Assembly (NCBI RefSeq): GCF_002102265.1
Contig: NZ_LQPG01000027.1
Coordinates: 53,850 to 117,849, forward strand
Direction: 5' to 3'
From: Mycolicibacter longobardus
GTDB lineage: Bacteria; Actinomycetota; Actinomycetes; Mycobacteriales; Mycobacteriaceae
DNA: 64,000 bases
Shown here: in pieces, positions 42,251-50,943 of the stretch
Position numbering within the stretch: the first letter of the stretch is position 1
Layout: every line of letters begins with the position of its first letter
The notes under the pieces: model-generated
What the model was told of the DNA's origin: nothing
What the model saw: the letters and a program-made list of their open reading frames with translations, nothing else
Databases searched by the model: none
Translations under genes and position numbers: made by a program

Positions 42251-42667
42251 ATGTCCGTCGCGTTGAGCACCGCGGTGACCGGCTCCGATTTCGACACGGT
42301 GGCCGCCAAGACTCGAGAGATACTGAAGGACAACGGTTTCGGAGTGCTGACCGAGATCGATATGCAGGCCACCCTGCGAGCCAAGCTCGGCGAGGAGATG
42401 GAGCGCTATCTGATCCTGGGCGCCTGCAACCCCCCGCTGGCGCACCGGGCCGTGACGGCCGAGAAGCGCATCGGTGTGCTGCTGCCGTGCAATGTCGTGG
42501 TCCGCGAAGACCCGCAGCACCCCGGCACGGTGCTCGTGGAGGCGATGAATCCGCAACTGATGGCCCAGGTCATCGACAACCCGGCGCTGGCGCCGATCGC
42601 CGACGAGGTGGGCGAGAAGATCCGCACCGTCATCGATACCCTGGCAGGTGCCTTGCGCACCGCCTGA
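42251..42667 (+). CDS. DUF302 domain protein
   Basis: The 138-residue protein is a DUF302 member: VAAKTREILKDNGFGVLTEIDMQATL, split at 18-43, then YLILGACNPPLAHRAV and a conserved LLPCNVVVRED. Two Cys (C59 region and LLPCN) recur in the family. A strong AAGGAGG site lies 5-11 bases before ATG 42251. Many DUF302 genes neighbour sulfur- or copper-stress genes. With the upstream palindrome and the Cys-rich protein downstream, a thiol or metal stress role is plausible but unproven. Confidence 0.85.
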   Translation: MSVALSTAVTGSDFDTVAAKTREILKDNGFGVLTEIDMQATLRAKLGEEMERYLILGACNPPLAHRAVTAEKRIGVLLPCNVVVREDPQHPGTVLVEAMNPQLMAQVIDNPALAPIADEVGEKIRTVIDTLAGALRTA

Positions 42668-42679
42668 AAGGAACCGCCG

Positions 42680-42817
42680 ATGTGCTACCCCGTACCGTGC
42701 CGGGTCTGCGGCAAGACCACCTGGGACGGCTGCGGCGAGCACGTCGCCGAGGTGCAGGCCCAGGTGCCACCGGAACAGTGGTGCGCCGGTCACCCGGAGG
42801 CCAACCGCCGCTCCTGA
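42680..42817 (+). CDS. Small Cys-rich protein (45 aa)
   Basis: A 45-codon frame starting MCYPVPCRVCGKTTWDGCG and ending with QWCAGHPEANRRS. It has six Cys, arranged C-x4-C-x2-C-x7-C then a distant WC-AGH, as in small zinc- or copper-binding proteins. It starts 12 bases after the DUF302 stop, with AAAGGAA upstream, so the two form an operon. Similar short Cys-rich frames occur in other actinobacteria; no function is known. Confidence 0.72.
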   Translation: MCYPVPCRVCGKTTWDGCGEHVAEVQAQVPPEQWCAGHPEANRRS

Positions 42818-42851
42818 TGGCGCCCCTGAGCACACGGTTTATGGTGTGTGG

Positions 42852-44702
42852 ATGCCCGAGCAGATCACACCACCCGTGCACACCCTGGTGGACCTGCTGC
42901 GGCTGCAGGCCGACCGGTACGGGGACAAGGTCGCGTTCAGCTTCGCCCCCGACGGCAAGCAGATAACCGCCCGGCTGACCTACCGCGAACTCGACACCAA
43001 GGCGCGGGCGATCGCGACCGACCTGCAACACCAAGGCGCTGCCGGACAGCGGGCACTGGTGATCTGCCGTCCGGGCCTGGACAGCATCGTCAGCTTCTTC
43101 GGCTGCTTCTACGCCGGCGCGATCGCGGTACCGGTGGACACGCCGCTTGCGCGGCTGAAGCTGGTTGCCCCCGATGCGCAAGCCCCCTTCGCCGTCGCGA
43201 CCTCCGACACCCGGACCCAGCTGCAGTCGCTGGCCGCCGACGTGCCCGGCATGTCGGGGCTACGGTGGTGCGCCACCGACCAGGTCAACGGCGATCCCGA
43301 AGACTGGGAGGTGCCCGACGTCGACCCGAGCACCACGGCGTTGATCCAGTACACCTCCGGTTCGACCAAGTCCCCCAAGGGCGTCGTGGTGACCCACGAC
43401 AACCTCATCCACAATCTGGAAGCCATCCGGCGGGCCTGGCGCGGCGACGAGAACGCCAAGAGCGTCTACTTTCTGCCGCAGCAGCATGACATGGGACTGA
43501 TCGGCGGGGTCCTGGAGATGATCTACGTCGGCTGCAGCACCGTGTTGATGTCGCCGATCGTCTTCTTCCAGCGCCCGATGGCGTGGCTGGAGGCGATGTC
43601 GCGGTATCGCGCCACCACGACCGCCGCACCCAACGCCGCCTACCGGCTGTGCGTCAAACACAGCAACGCCGCGCAGCGTGCCGCGCTGGATCTTTCGCAT
43701 TGGTCCACGGCCGCCATCAGTTCCGAGCAGATTCACGCGACGACCATGCAGGAGTTCGCCGAGGCGTTCGCACCGGCCGGGTTCCGGCTGGAGGCCTTTC
43801 GCCCGGCCTACGGGCTGGCCGAGGCCACCCTGTTGGTCACCGGCGACCCCGGTCCTGCGGTGGCCGGCGTCCGGTACGTCGACGGCGCCGCACTGGGCGA
43901 GAACCGGGCGGTCGACACCACCCCCGACGACGCGGCCGCCGTCGCACTGGTCAGCTGCGGTCCACCGGTCTATGGCCAGCGGGTGATGATCGTCGATCCG
44001 GAGACCCGCCGCCAACTCGGACCCGACGAGGTCGGCGAAGTCTGGGTGTCCGGGCCCAGCGTCGCGCAGGGCTACTGGGCCCGGCCGGTGGAGAACGCGC
44101 ACACGTTCGCCGGTTTCCTCGCCGACACCGGCGAAGGCCCGTTCCTGCGCACCGGCGACCTGGGTTTCCTGTGCAAGGACGAGTTGTTCGTCACCGGACG
44201 GTGGAGCGACCTGATCACCCTGCGCGACAGCACCTACTACCCGAACAACATCGAACCGACCGTGCAGGCCTGTCATCCAGCGCTGCTGGCGGACCGCGGC
44301 GCGGTCGTCGCGGTGCCATCGAAACCGGGCGCCGACAACCACCTGGTTGTGCTGCAGGAGGTGGACTACCGGCAGCAGGTCGCCGAGACCGAATACGCCG
44401 GCATCATGGACGCCATCCGGGCCGCGATCACCGAGCAGCACGGCATCGAAGCGCACGACGTGTTGCTGGTGCCGGCGATGCGGCTGCCCACCACCTCCAG
44501 CGGCAAGATCCAGCGTGGCGAATGCCGGCGGCAGTTCCTAAACGGCGCACTGGGCCCGGTGGCGCAGTGGCATGCTCCGGAGGTGCCGGTCGCCCGTGCC
44601 AAGAACCCGCCGACGGGGGCAAGCGCACTGGCCCGGATACTTGCCACCGGCCTGGCGCAGCGGCAACAGCCCGGAACGCCGCCCACCGGCTCCAGCAGTT
44701 AG
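42852..44702 (+). CDS. Fatty-acyl-AMP ligase (FAAL-type FadD)
   Basis: The 616-residue adenylating enzyme has the P-loop YTSGSTKSPKG (167-177), in which Lys replaces the usual Gly, and the later GRWSDLITLRDSTYYPNNIE region with a catalytic Lys in SSGKIQRGE. These are FAAL features: it makes acyl-adenylates and normally hands them to a polyketide synthase or ACP. None is in the window, so it is an orphan. A TATGGT -10-like box seven bases before ATG 42852 would give a leaderless mRNA. Confidence 0.9.
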   Translation: MPEQITPPVHTLVDLLRLQADRYGDKVAFSFAPDGKQITARLTYRELDTKARAIATDLQHQGAAGQRALVICRPGLDSIVSFFGCFYAGAIAVPVDTPLARLKLVAPDAQAPFAVATSDTRTQLQSLAADVPGMSGLRWCATDQVNGDPEDWEVPDVDPSTTALIQYTSGSTKSPKGVVVTHDNLIHNLEAIRRAWRGDENAKSVYFLPQQHDMGLIGGVLEMIYVGCSTVLMSPIVFFQRPMAWLEAMSRYRATTTAAPNAAYRLCVKHSNAAQRAALDLSHWSTAAISSEQIHATTMQEFAEAFAPAGFRLEAFRPAYGLAEATLLVTGDPGPAVAGVRYVDGAALGENRAVDTTPDDAAAVALVSCGPPVYGQRVMIVDPETRRQLGPDEVGEVWVSGPSVAQGYWARPVENAHTFAGFLADTGEGPFLRTGDLGFLCKDELFVTGRWSDLITLRDSTYYPNNIEPTVQACHPALLADRGAVVAVPSKPGADNHLVVLQEVDYRQQVAETEYAGIMDAIRAAITEQHGIEAHDVLLVPAMRLPTTSSGKIQRGECRRQFLNGALGPVAQWHAPEVPVARAKNPPTGASALARILATGLAQRQQPGTPPTGSSS

Positions 44703-45172
44703 GGCTTGGCCCCCAGGTAATCCAGCAACCGGTCCAGGACGGGCCGCTGGCCGGCCAGCAGCTTGACTCGCGCCTGCTCAGGCGAGAACCAACCGACCCG
44801 GTCGACCTCCGGAAACTCCCGCAGTTGTCCCGACCGGGGCGGCCACTCCAGCTGAAATGTGTTGCTGCGGGCGTCGGTGACGTCAAGGTCGCCGTGCACG
44901 GCGAACACGGTGACCACCTTTCCGCCGGCCTGTTGCACCACGCCGAGGTCCAGGCGCTCGCCGTCAGGCGGGTCCAGGCCGATCTCCTCGACGAACTCAC
45001 GACGCGCGGTCTGCCACGGGTCCTCGCCGTCGGGTTGCTCCCCCTTGGGGATGGACCACGCGCCGTCGTCCTTGCGCGCCCAGAACGGGCCGCCGGGATG
45101 AGCGATCAGCACCTCCACGGCGCCGTCGGCGCCGGATCGGTACAGCAGCAGCCCGGCGCTGCGCTTGGCCAC
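44699..45172 (-). CDS. Nudix hydrolase
   Basis: The 157-residue protein has the full Nudix box at residues 44-66 (GEQPDGEDPWQTARREFVEE then IGL), which holds the Mg-dependent pyrophosphatase site. The substrate is unknown; the size and WSIPKGE start resemble house-cleaning or diadenosine-polyphosphate types. Start is GTG. Its stop overlaps that of the convergent FAAL gene, and its start lies three bases from the WS/DGAT stop, so it may be cotranscribed with that gene. Confidence 0.9.
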   Translation of the reverse strand: MAKRSAGLLLYRSGADGAVEVLIAHPGGPFWARKDDGAWSIPKGEQPDGEDPWQTARREFVEEIGLDPPDGERLDLGVVQQAGGKVVTVFAVHGDLDVTDARSNTFQLEWPPRSGQLREFPEVDRVGWFSPEQARVKLLAGQRPVLDRLLDYLGAKP

Positions 45173-45175
45173 GGT

Positions 45176-46534
45176 TCACACACCCACGGCGCGTTCCAGG
45201 TCTTCCAGCGCGGTGTCCAGGTGGCCGAGCAGTCGCTGCAGGTGCGGCACCGAACGACGGCATCCGACCAGCCCGAAGTCGAGGTTGCCGGCGTTGCTGA
45301 CCACGGTCATGTTCAGCGCCTGCCCGTCCAGGGCGATCGACAGCGGATAGTTGCCGTCCAGGCGGGCGCCGCGCCAGTACAGCGGCTCGGCCGGGCCCGG
45401 CACGTTGGAGATGACGATGTTGAACGGTGGCTTGGCCGCCGAGACGAAGCCGGGAATGGCCGCCAGCGCCAACGGCGCCATATTGGCCGCCGACAGGGCC
45501 AGCGCCTGCGTGCGCGGCAACTCGCTGAACACCTTCTTGTTGCGACGCATCGATTCGCTGATGGCCTCCAGCCGCTGCGCCGGGTCCTTCAGGTCGGTGG
45601 CCAGGTTGCACAGGATGGCGCCGACCATGTTGCCGCCGGAGTCGGCGTCGGCTTCGGTGCGCAGGCTCACCGGGACCATCGCCACCAGCGGGTGCTCCGG
45701 CAGGGCCTGCTGCTCTTCGAGGTAAGACCGCAGCGCCCCGGCGCACATCGCCAGCACCACGTCGTTGACGGTCACCCCGGCCGCCCGTTTGACCGCGATG
45801 ATGCGGGCCACCGGCCAGGACTGGGCCGCGCACCGGCGGGCACCGCCGATCTTGACGTTGAGCATGGTGCGCGGCGCCTCGAATGGCAGCGTGAGCTGCT
45901 GCTCCAGCAGCGCGGCGCGCGCCAGCCGCACCGTCGACGGCCCCAGGGCGGCAACACCTTTGACCATTCCGGTGAGCTCCCGCAGCCGGGACGGCGGATC
46001 GGGACGCTGCCGGGATGACGGCGGCACCGACCACGGGGTGCGCAGGTCCGCCTCGCGCGGATCGACCGACAGGGTGCGGCTCAGCAGCCGCAGCAGCGAG
46101 ACGCCGTCGATCAGGGCATGGTGGATCTTGACGTACACGGCGAACCGACCGTCGTTGAGGCCCTCCACCACGTGGGCCTCCCACAGCGGACGGTGCCGGT
46201 CGAGCAGGCTGCCGTGCTGCAGCGAGGTCAGCTCCAGCAGGTCGCGCACCCGGCCCGGCACCGGAAGCGCCGAGCGCCGCACGTGGTACTCGAGGTCGAC
46301 GTCGTCGTCGAAGGCCCAGCCAGCGCTCGCGATCCCGCCGAGCAGCGTGGCCGGGCGCTTCCGGAAAGCGGGCTGTAGGTCGCGGGCGCCCAGCAGTCCC
46401 TGGTAGATCTCGCCCACGAACTCCCGTCCGGCGCCCTCCGGCGGCTCGAAGAGCATCAGTCCACCCACGTGCATGGGATGCTCCCGCGTTTCGGTCAGCA
46501 GGAATACCGAATCGAGCGGTGACATCAGCTGCAT
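45176..46534 (-). CDS. Wax ester synthase/diacylglycerol acyltransferase (WS/DGAT, Tgs-type)
   Basis: The 452-residue enzyme makes triacylglycerol or wax esters from acyl-CoA. The catalytic HHxxxDG motif is at 138-144 (KIHHALIDGVS), and the C-terminal NVPGP and PLSIALDGQALN signatures are present. Mycobacteria have many paralogs; it lies in the region corresponding to the Rv3734c/Rv3740c cluster. The divergent amidase gene starts 50 bases away. Confidence 0.93.
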   Translation of the reverse strand: MQLMSPLDSVFLLTETREHPMHVGGLMLFEPPEGAGREFVGEIYQGLLGARDLQPAFRKRPATLLGGIASAGWAFDDDVDLEYHVRRSALPVPGRVRDLLELTSLQHGSLLDRHRPLWEAHVVEGLNDGRFAVYVKIHHALIDGVSLLRLLSRTLSVDPREADLRTPWSVPPSSRQRPDPPSRLRELTGMVKGVAALGPSTVRLARAALLEQQLTLPFEAPRTMLNVKIGGARRCAAQSWPVARIIAVKRAAGVTVNDVVLAMCAGALRSYLEEQQALPEHPLVAMVPVSLRTEADADSGGNMVGAILCNLATDLKDPAQRLEAISESMRRNKKVFSELPRTQALALSAANMAPLALAAIPGFVSAAKPPFNIVISNVPGPAEPLYWRGARLDGNYPLSIALDGQALNMTVVSNAGNLDFGLVGCRRSVPHLQRLLGHLDTALEDLERAVGV

Positions 46535-46584
46535 CGACCTATTAGACCCCGGCAGGCCCCGTGGCCGCTTGCTAATCTGGGCCG

Positions 46585-47316
46585 GTGCGTCGCCGGACCG
46601 TCGTCTGTGTCGCCTCGGCAGCGTGCGTCGTGGCGGCGAGCATCGGTGCGCCCGTCACAACCGCGGTAGCCGACGTTGCCGGCAAGACCGTATTTCTGGA
46701 CCCGGGACACAGCGGCGCCAACGACTCCTCGATCAACCGGCAGGTCCCCAACGGCCGCGGTGGCACCAAGCCGTGTCAGACCAGCGGGACCGCTGCCGAC
46801 GACGGCTACCCCGAGCACAGCCTCAACTGGGATGTCACCAACCGGATCCGGGCCGCCCTGGACGAGCTGGGCGTGCACACCGAGCTCTCGCGCGCCGATG
46901 ACGCCTCGGTAGGCCCGTGCATCGACGCCCGGGCCGCCGCGGCCAATGCCGCGCACCCGGACGCGATCGTGTCCATCCACGCCGACGGCGGGCCGGCCTC
47001 GGGCCGCGGGTTTCATGTCAACTACTCCAGCCCGCCGCTCAACGACGCCCAGTCCGGCCCGGCCGTGCGGCTGGCCGGTGACATCCGGGACTCGCTGACG
47101 GCCGCGGGCATCCCACAATCGGACTACCTCGGCGCGGACGGCCTGTACGGCCGGGCCGATCTGGCCGGGCTGAACCTGGCCGAGTATCCGGCGGTGCTGG
47201 TCGAACTGGGCAACATGCGCAACGCCGCCGACGCCGCGCAGTTCGGGAGCGCCGACGGGCGGGCTCGGTATGCCGCAGCCGTCGCCAGCGGAATCGTGGC
47301 CTACCTCAGTAGGTGA
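46585..47316 (+). CDS. N-acetylmuramoyl-L-alanine amidase (second Rv3717-type paralog)
   Basis: A 243-residue paralog of the enzyme at 21218, with an N-terminal signal (VVCVASAACVVAASIGAPVTT). Zinc ligands are H42 (DPGHSG), E77 (YPEHSL) and H132 (SIHADGG), and the catalytic Glu is E207 (LVELGNM). All catalytic residues are intact, so it should be active. TAATCT (46573-46578) ends seven bases before GTG 46585, giving a probable leaderless mRNA. It overlaps or abuts the zinc-peptidase lipoprotein gene, forming a three-gene operon. Confidence 0.93.
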   Translation: MRRRTVVCVASAACVVAASIGAPVTTAVADVAGKTVFLDPGHSGANDSSINRQVPNGRGGTKPCQTSGTAADDGYPEHSLNWDVTNRIRAALDELGVHTELSRADDASVGPCIDARAAAANAAHPDAIVSIHADGGPASGRGFHVNYSSPPLNDAQSGPAVRLAGDIRDSLTAAGIPQSDYLGADGLYGRADLAGLNLAEYPAVLVELGNMRNAADAAQFGSADGRARYAAAVASGIVAYLSR

Positions 47317-47318
47317 GC

Positions 47319-48779
47319 ATGTCGCGAGGGGAAATGGGCCGCACCGCCAGAGCATTTTTTGCGGCCGCCGGTCTGATGTTGGCGCTGGCGGGCTGCTCCG
47401 ATGACCCACCGACGGTGGTCACCGGGCATGCGATATCGATGCTGTACAACCCCGGACGGGTGGGCGGACTGCCCACCGCCGAGGGCCCCAGTGGCCCGCG
47501 CGGTGCCGTCCCGCCCGTCACCGCCAGGGTGCTGGGCAGCGACGGCGGCGAGATCGACCGACTGTCGCTGCTGGCGATAGACGACATCGAGGAGTTCTGG
47601 ACGCAGCACTACGCCGAGGCGCTGCGCGGGCACTTCAAGCCGGTCTCGACGCTGGTGTCCTACGACTCCACCGACCCGAACAACCCGGCGGTGTGCGGCG
47701 CCGATGTCTACCACCTGCCGAACGCGATGTACTGCCGCCGGTCGGACACGATGGCCTGGGACCGGGAGAAGTTCCTGCCGACGGCCCGAAAGTACTTCGG
47801 CGACATGGCGATCAACGGGACCCTAGCGCATGAGTACGGGCACGCCCTGCAGAACATGGCCGGGATCGTGCACCCGCTGACGCGAACACTGGTGCGCGAA
47901 CAGCAGGCCGACTGCTTCGCCGGAGTGTATCTGCGATGGGTGGCCGCGGGCAGTTCGTCGCGTGCGACGTTGAGCACCGGCGACGGACTCAATCACGTGC
48001 TGGCCGGCCTGATCGCGATCCGCGACCCGGTCTCGACCCCCGACAACCCGGTGTCGATCTCCGACGAGCACGGGACCGCGCTGGATCGAGTCGGCGCCTT
48101 TCAGACCGGCTTCGACGGCGGCACCGAGATGTGCGCCGAGATCGACTCCGACGAAATCCGCAAGCGCCGGGGCGATCTGCCGCGCTCCCTGTTCGATTCG
48201 GAGAACCCGCAGAGCGACCTGACGATCGACGAGGCGGTGCTGTCGACCCTGATGGAGCAGCTGGGCCAGATCTTCGCGCTGTCCCGCCCGCCCGAGCTGG
48301 CCACGAAGGGCAAGTGCCCCAGCGGCCACGAACCCGACCCGGTGGCCTACTGCCCGGAGACCAACACCATCGTCGTCGACATGCCCGGCCTGCAGGAGAT
48401 GAGCGCGCCGTCGGATCAGTCGACAATCGGTATGCCACAGGGCGACAACACCGGACTGTCCGCCGTCACCTCGCGGTATGCCCTTGCGGTGCAACGTGAA
48501 CGCGAAGTCCCGCTGGAATCGGCGACGGCGGCTCTGCGGACCGCGTGCCTGACCGGGGTGGCCCAGCGCCGGATGGCCGAGCCGATGACGTTGTCATCCG
48601 GTCCGGGTCTGACACTGGCCGGCGGCGACCTCGATGAGGCGGTCACCGGCCTGCTGATGAACGGAGTGGTCGCCAGCGACGTCGAAGACAACACCGTGCC
48701 GGCCGGTTTCACCCGGATCCTGGCGTTTCGCTCCGGGCTGCACGGCGACGCCGACGGATGCTTCGAGCGGTTCCCGTGA
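47319..48779 (+). CDS. Lipoprotein with putative neutral zinc metallopeptidase domain
   Basis: The 486-residue protein has a lipobox (LALAGC, Cys26). A zinc-peptidase motif HEYGH (171-175) lies in a YpfJ-type neutral metallopeptidase domain, with a downstream QQADCFAGVYL Asp/Cys segment that includes the third-ligand region. It is an exported, membrane-anchored protease. Starts at GTG 47313, ATG 47319 and ATG 47334 are possible; 47319 has the better-spaced AGG. It is coupled with the amidase upstream and the DUF4333 gene downstream. Confidence 0.85.
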   Translation: MSRGEMGRTARAFFAAAGLMLALAGCSDDPPTVVTGHAISMLYNPGRVGGLPTAEGPSGPRGAVPPVTARVLGSDGGEIDRLSLLAIDDIEEFWTQHYAEALRGHFKPVSTLVSYDSTDPNNPAVCGADVYHLPNAMYCRRSDTMAWDREKFLPTARKYFGDMAINGTLAHEYGHALQNMAGIVHPLTRTLVREQQADCFAGVYLRWVAAGSSSRATLSTGDGLNHVLAGLIAIRDPVSTPDNPVSISDEHGTALDRVGAFQTGFDGGTEMCAEIDSDEIRKRRGDLPRSLFDSENPQSDLTIDEAVLSTLMEQLGQIFALSRPPELATKGKCPSGHEPDPVAYCPETNTIVVDMPGLQEMSAPSDQSTIGMPQGDNTGLSAVTSRYALAVQREREVPLESATAALRTACLTGVAQRRMAEPMTLSSGPGLTLAGGDLDEAVTGLLMNGVVASDVEDNTVPAGFTRILAFRSGLHGDADGCFERFP

Positions 48780-49336
48780 ACCGGCGAGAAGACCCGCGCG
48801 AGCCACCTGAGCCGCGGACCACACCGATACCCCGCCCGCCTCGGCCGCCGCGTGGGCCGCAGCCGCCGCCCTCGTCGCCGCCCGAGCAGCCCTGGTATCT
48901 GGAGTTCCGCCGGCCGCCGGCTCCCCGACCCCAGCCGTCGCGGCCCGCGCCGTCACGCCCGGCCGCTACTCCCCCGAAAGAAGCTGAGCCGCAACGTCCG
49001 TCGAACCGAGACCTGCTGATCGGCGTCGCCGTCACCGGACTGCTTGCGATAGCGGTGCTGCTGACGTTGGTGCTGCGCGGCGTCGTCAGCGGCACCGGGC
49101 CGCTAGAACTCGATGTGCTCCACGCGCAAGACGGCGTCCGCCAGGTGCTCACCGACCCGATCAACGGCTACGGCAGCGACAAGGTCACCGATGTCCGGTG
49201 CAACACCGGAGTGAACCCGAGGGTGCAGAAGGGCAGCAGTTTCACCTGCGCGGTCACCGTGGACGGCAGGCAACGCCAGGTGTTGGTGGAGTTCGCCGAC
49301 GACGCGGGGACCTACGAGGTGGACCGGCCGCGGTGA
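48776..49336 (+). CDS. Membrane protein with Pro-rich N-terminus and DUF4333 domain
   Basis: The 186-residue protein starts with about 75 Pro/Arg-rich residues, then one membrane helix (LLIGVAVTGLLAIAVLLTLVL), then a periplasmic DUF4333-like domain. That domain has VTDVRCNTGVNPRVQKGSSFTCAVTVDG in two pieces and an ending DDAGTYEVDRP. The two Cys probably form a disulfide. The GTG at 48776 overlaps the previous stop (GTGA). It ends the amidase operon and may help localise the other products in the envelope, which is inference. Confidence 0.8.
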   Translation: MNRREDPREPPEPRTTPIPRPPRPPRGPQPPPSSPPEQPWYLEFRRPPAPRPQPSRPAPSRPAATPPKEAEPQRPSNRDLLIGVAVTGLLAIAVLLTLVLRGVVSGTGPLELDVLHAQDGVRQVLTDPINGYGSDKVTDVRCNTGVNPRVQKGSSFTCAVTVDGRQRQVLVEFADDAGTYEVDRPR

Positions 49337-49443
49337 ATCACACCGCCTAATTTTGGTTTCAGCGAGGAAGCAGGGCGTTGATGAAGGTCCCCATGCCACC
49401 GCCGAGACTCGACGATCTCATGGCCAAGCTACCCCGCGAGCGA

Positions 49444-49490
49444 TGGGGCGGGTTGCGCGTCGAGGCACCGGCGGGGCCTGACCCGCCCCA
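49444..49490 (+). terminator. Hairpin after the amidase operon
   Basis: TGGGGCGGGT (49444-49453) and its exact complement (49481-49490) form a 10-bp stem with a 27-base loop that has further internal pairing. It lies 107 bases past the DUF4333 stop and before the convergent Fic gene. The rest of 49337-49559 is more A+T rich than the core and shows only a doubtful 44-codon frame (49381-49515). Confidence 0.55.
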
Positions 49491-49559
49491 CCTCTTGTGT
49501 TCTGAATCACATTGATGTGCGAATCTATTGGCCGTTTTTTCTAATGTTTTCGGGATCTG

Positions 49560-50681
49560 TCAATTTTCTTTCATGTCGCCATCCGGCTGACGTGTGAGCT
49601 CCGGCCGGACCAGCACGCGCAGGAACTCTCTATTGATGAACAGCCGGTCGCGACCGATTTTGACGTCTTGGAGCATGCCGGCGTCCGCAAGTGCCCCAAG
49701 CCAGGCGGTGGCCGTGGGGCGCGAGACACCGCAACGGTTCACCACCGTGTTGATCCGACAGTAGGGCTGTTCGAAGAGGACGGACAGAAACTCGGCGTCC
49801 GCGCCGCCCTTGGAGGCGAGGCGTGCCCTATGTTTGAAGTCCTCTTGCAGCGCGCGGATGGCTTCGATCTTTCGAAGGGTGGACCTCGATGTCTGCTCGA
49901 TCCCGGCCAGGATATAGAGCACCCATTCCTCCCATGCATCCTCGACTGTCACGGCGAGGAGGAGACGGTAGTAGTCCTTCTTGGTGTCGATGATGTACCG
50001 CGATAGATAAAGAACAGGCAGTCGGAGCAGTCCGGCTTCTACCAGCATCAATACGTTCAAGATTCGGCCGGTGCGGCCGTTGCCATCGGAGAACGGATGG
50101 ATAGCCTCGAACTGATAGTGCGCGGCGGCCATGCGTACGAGCGGGTCGAGCTTGTCCTCGGAGTGAACAAACTTCTCCCACGTGTCAAGCTTTTCCGTGA
50201 CGACGTGACGGCCTTCGGGCGGGCTGTAGATGACTTCTTGGGTCGTGGGATTCACGATCCGTGTGCCGGGAACGGCACGGATCTTCATCTCACGCCCCTT
50301 GATCGTGCTGCAGATTGCGGCAGCAGTTGTAGCGGTAACTCCTCGCTCTTCAGTTAACGCGAAGCCGACGCGTAGGGCGGTGCGGTAACGCAGGGTCTCA
50401 CGCGTCGCAGGGTCGGCGCCCCCATCGTCATCCAAGTGCCGGAAGAGTTCGTCCGCGGTAGTGACGACGTTCTCGATCTCTGAACTGGCCTGGGCCTCTA
50501 GAACGGGAAGGGAGTTGATCAGAACCGTCGGGTTCGGGATTGAGACGGCAGCTTGGTCTAGCTGGCCGAGCGCTCTATTTGCGCCGATGGCAGCCTTGAG
50601 GACTCGGAGTGTTTCAAGCGTTTCAGCGCGGGGGGGAGGCGGGAGTTCGTTGTATGGATGATCCGGTCGCCAGTTGTTCAT
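49560..50681 (-). CDS. Fic-family AMP-transferase-like protein (class II)
   Basis: The 373-residue protein has the complete Fic motif HPFSDGNGRTGR at 195-206, so adenylyl (or other nucleotidyl) transfer to a target is possible. An N-terminal inhibitory-helix motif SSEIEN (66-71) fits class II Fic, meaning autoinhibition. A winged-helix domain follows (about 300-360, CGVSRPTATAWLGALADAGML). G+C is visibly lower than in the neighbouring genes. It sits downstream of tRNA-Ser(CGA), a frequent integration site, so horizontal transfer is likely. The target is unknown. Confidence 0.9.
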   Translation of the reverse strand: MNNWRPDHPYNELPPPPRAETLETLRVLKAAIGANRALGQLDQAAVSIPNPTVLINSLPVLEAQASSEIENVVTTADELFRHLDDDGGADPATRETLRYRTALRVGFALTEERGVTATTAAAICSTIKGREMKIRAVPGTRIVNPTTQEVIYSPPEGRHVVTEKLDTWEKFVHSEDKLDPLVRMAAAHYQFEAIHPFSDGNGRTGRILNVLMLVEAGLLRLPVLYLSRYIIDTKKDYYRLLLAVTVEDAWEEWVLYILAGIEQTSRSTLRKIEAIRALQEDFKHRARLASKGGADAEFLSVLFEQPYCRINTVVNRCGVSRPTATAWLGALADAGMLQDVKIGRDRLFINREFLRVLVRPELTRQPDGDMKEN

Positions 50682-50909
50682 AGGGTTGAACGATCCCAGG
50701 CCTGCGTTCCATATGCAAAATAATTGCCGGAAATTTTACATTTCTGGTCGATATGCGAAGTTGGTTGACACTTGTGAAGACATCGCAGGTCAAGGCATGT
50801 CGAACCTCGCGCTGAAGGGTAGAGCCCTCTCGGGAAGTTAGTCGGAAGTGTGGGCGGGCAAAGTGTGGGCACCGACCACCCGAAGCACGGTCCCGGGCAC
50901 ATGAAATAA

Positions 50910-50939
50910 GCCCCTTACCTGCACTAATAGGCTCGGGGC
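50910..50939 (-). terminator. Terminator downstream of tRNA-Ser(CGA)
   Basis: On the minus strand GCCCC pairs with GGGGC (50935-50939 with 50910-50914) and a TTATTT run follows, a rho-independent layout just past the tRNA 3' end. The remaining part of 50682-50909 has low G+C and no convincing gene; it is the Fic upstream region. Confidence 0.6.
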
Positions 50940-50943
50940 AAAT

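Noticed and set aside
43583..46018. An 811-codon plus-strand frame across FAAL, Nudix and WS/DGAT genes
   Set aside because: Arg/Ala/Gly-rich out-of-frame reading of three well-supported genes.
49381..49515. A 44-codon plus-strand frame (MKVPMPPPRLDDLMAK...)
   Set aside because: There is a weak upstream GAGGAAG, but no homology I can recognise and its 3' part is in the terminator hairpin.
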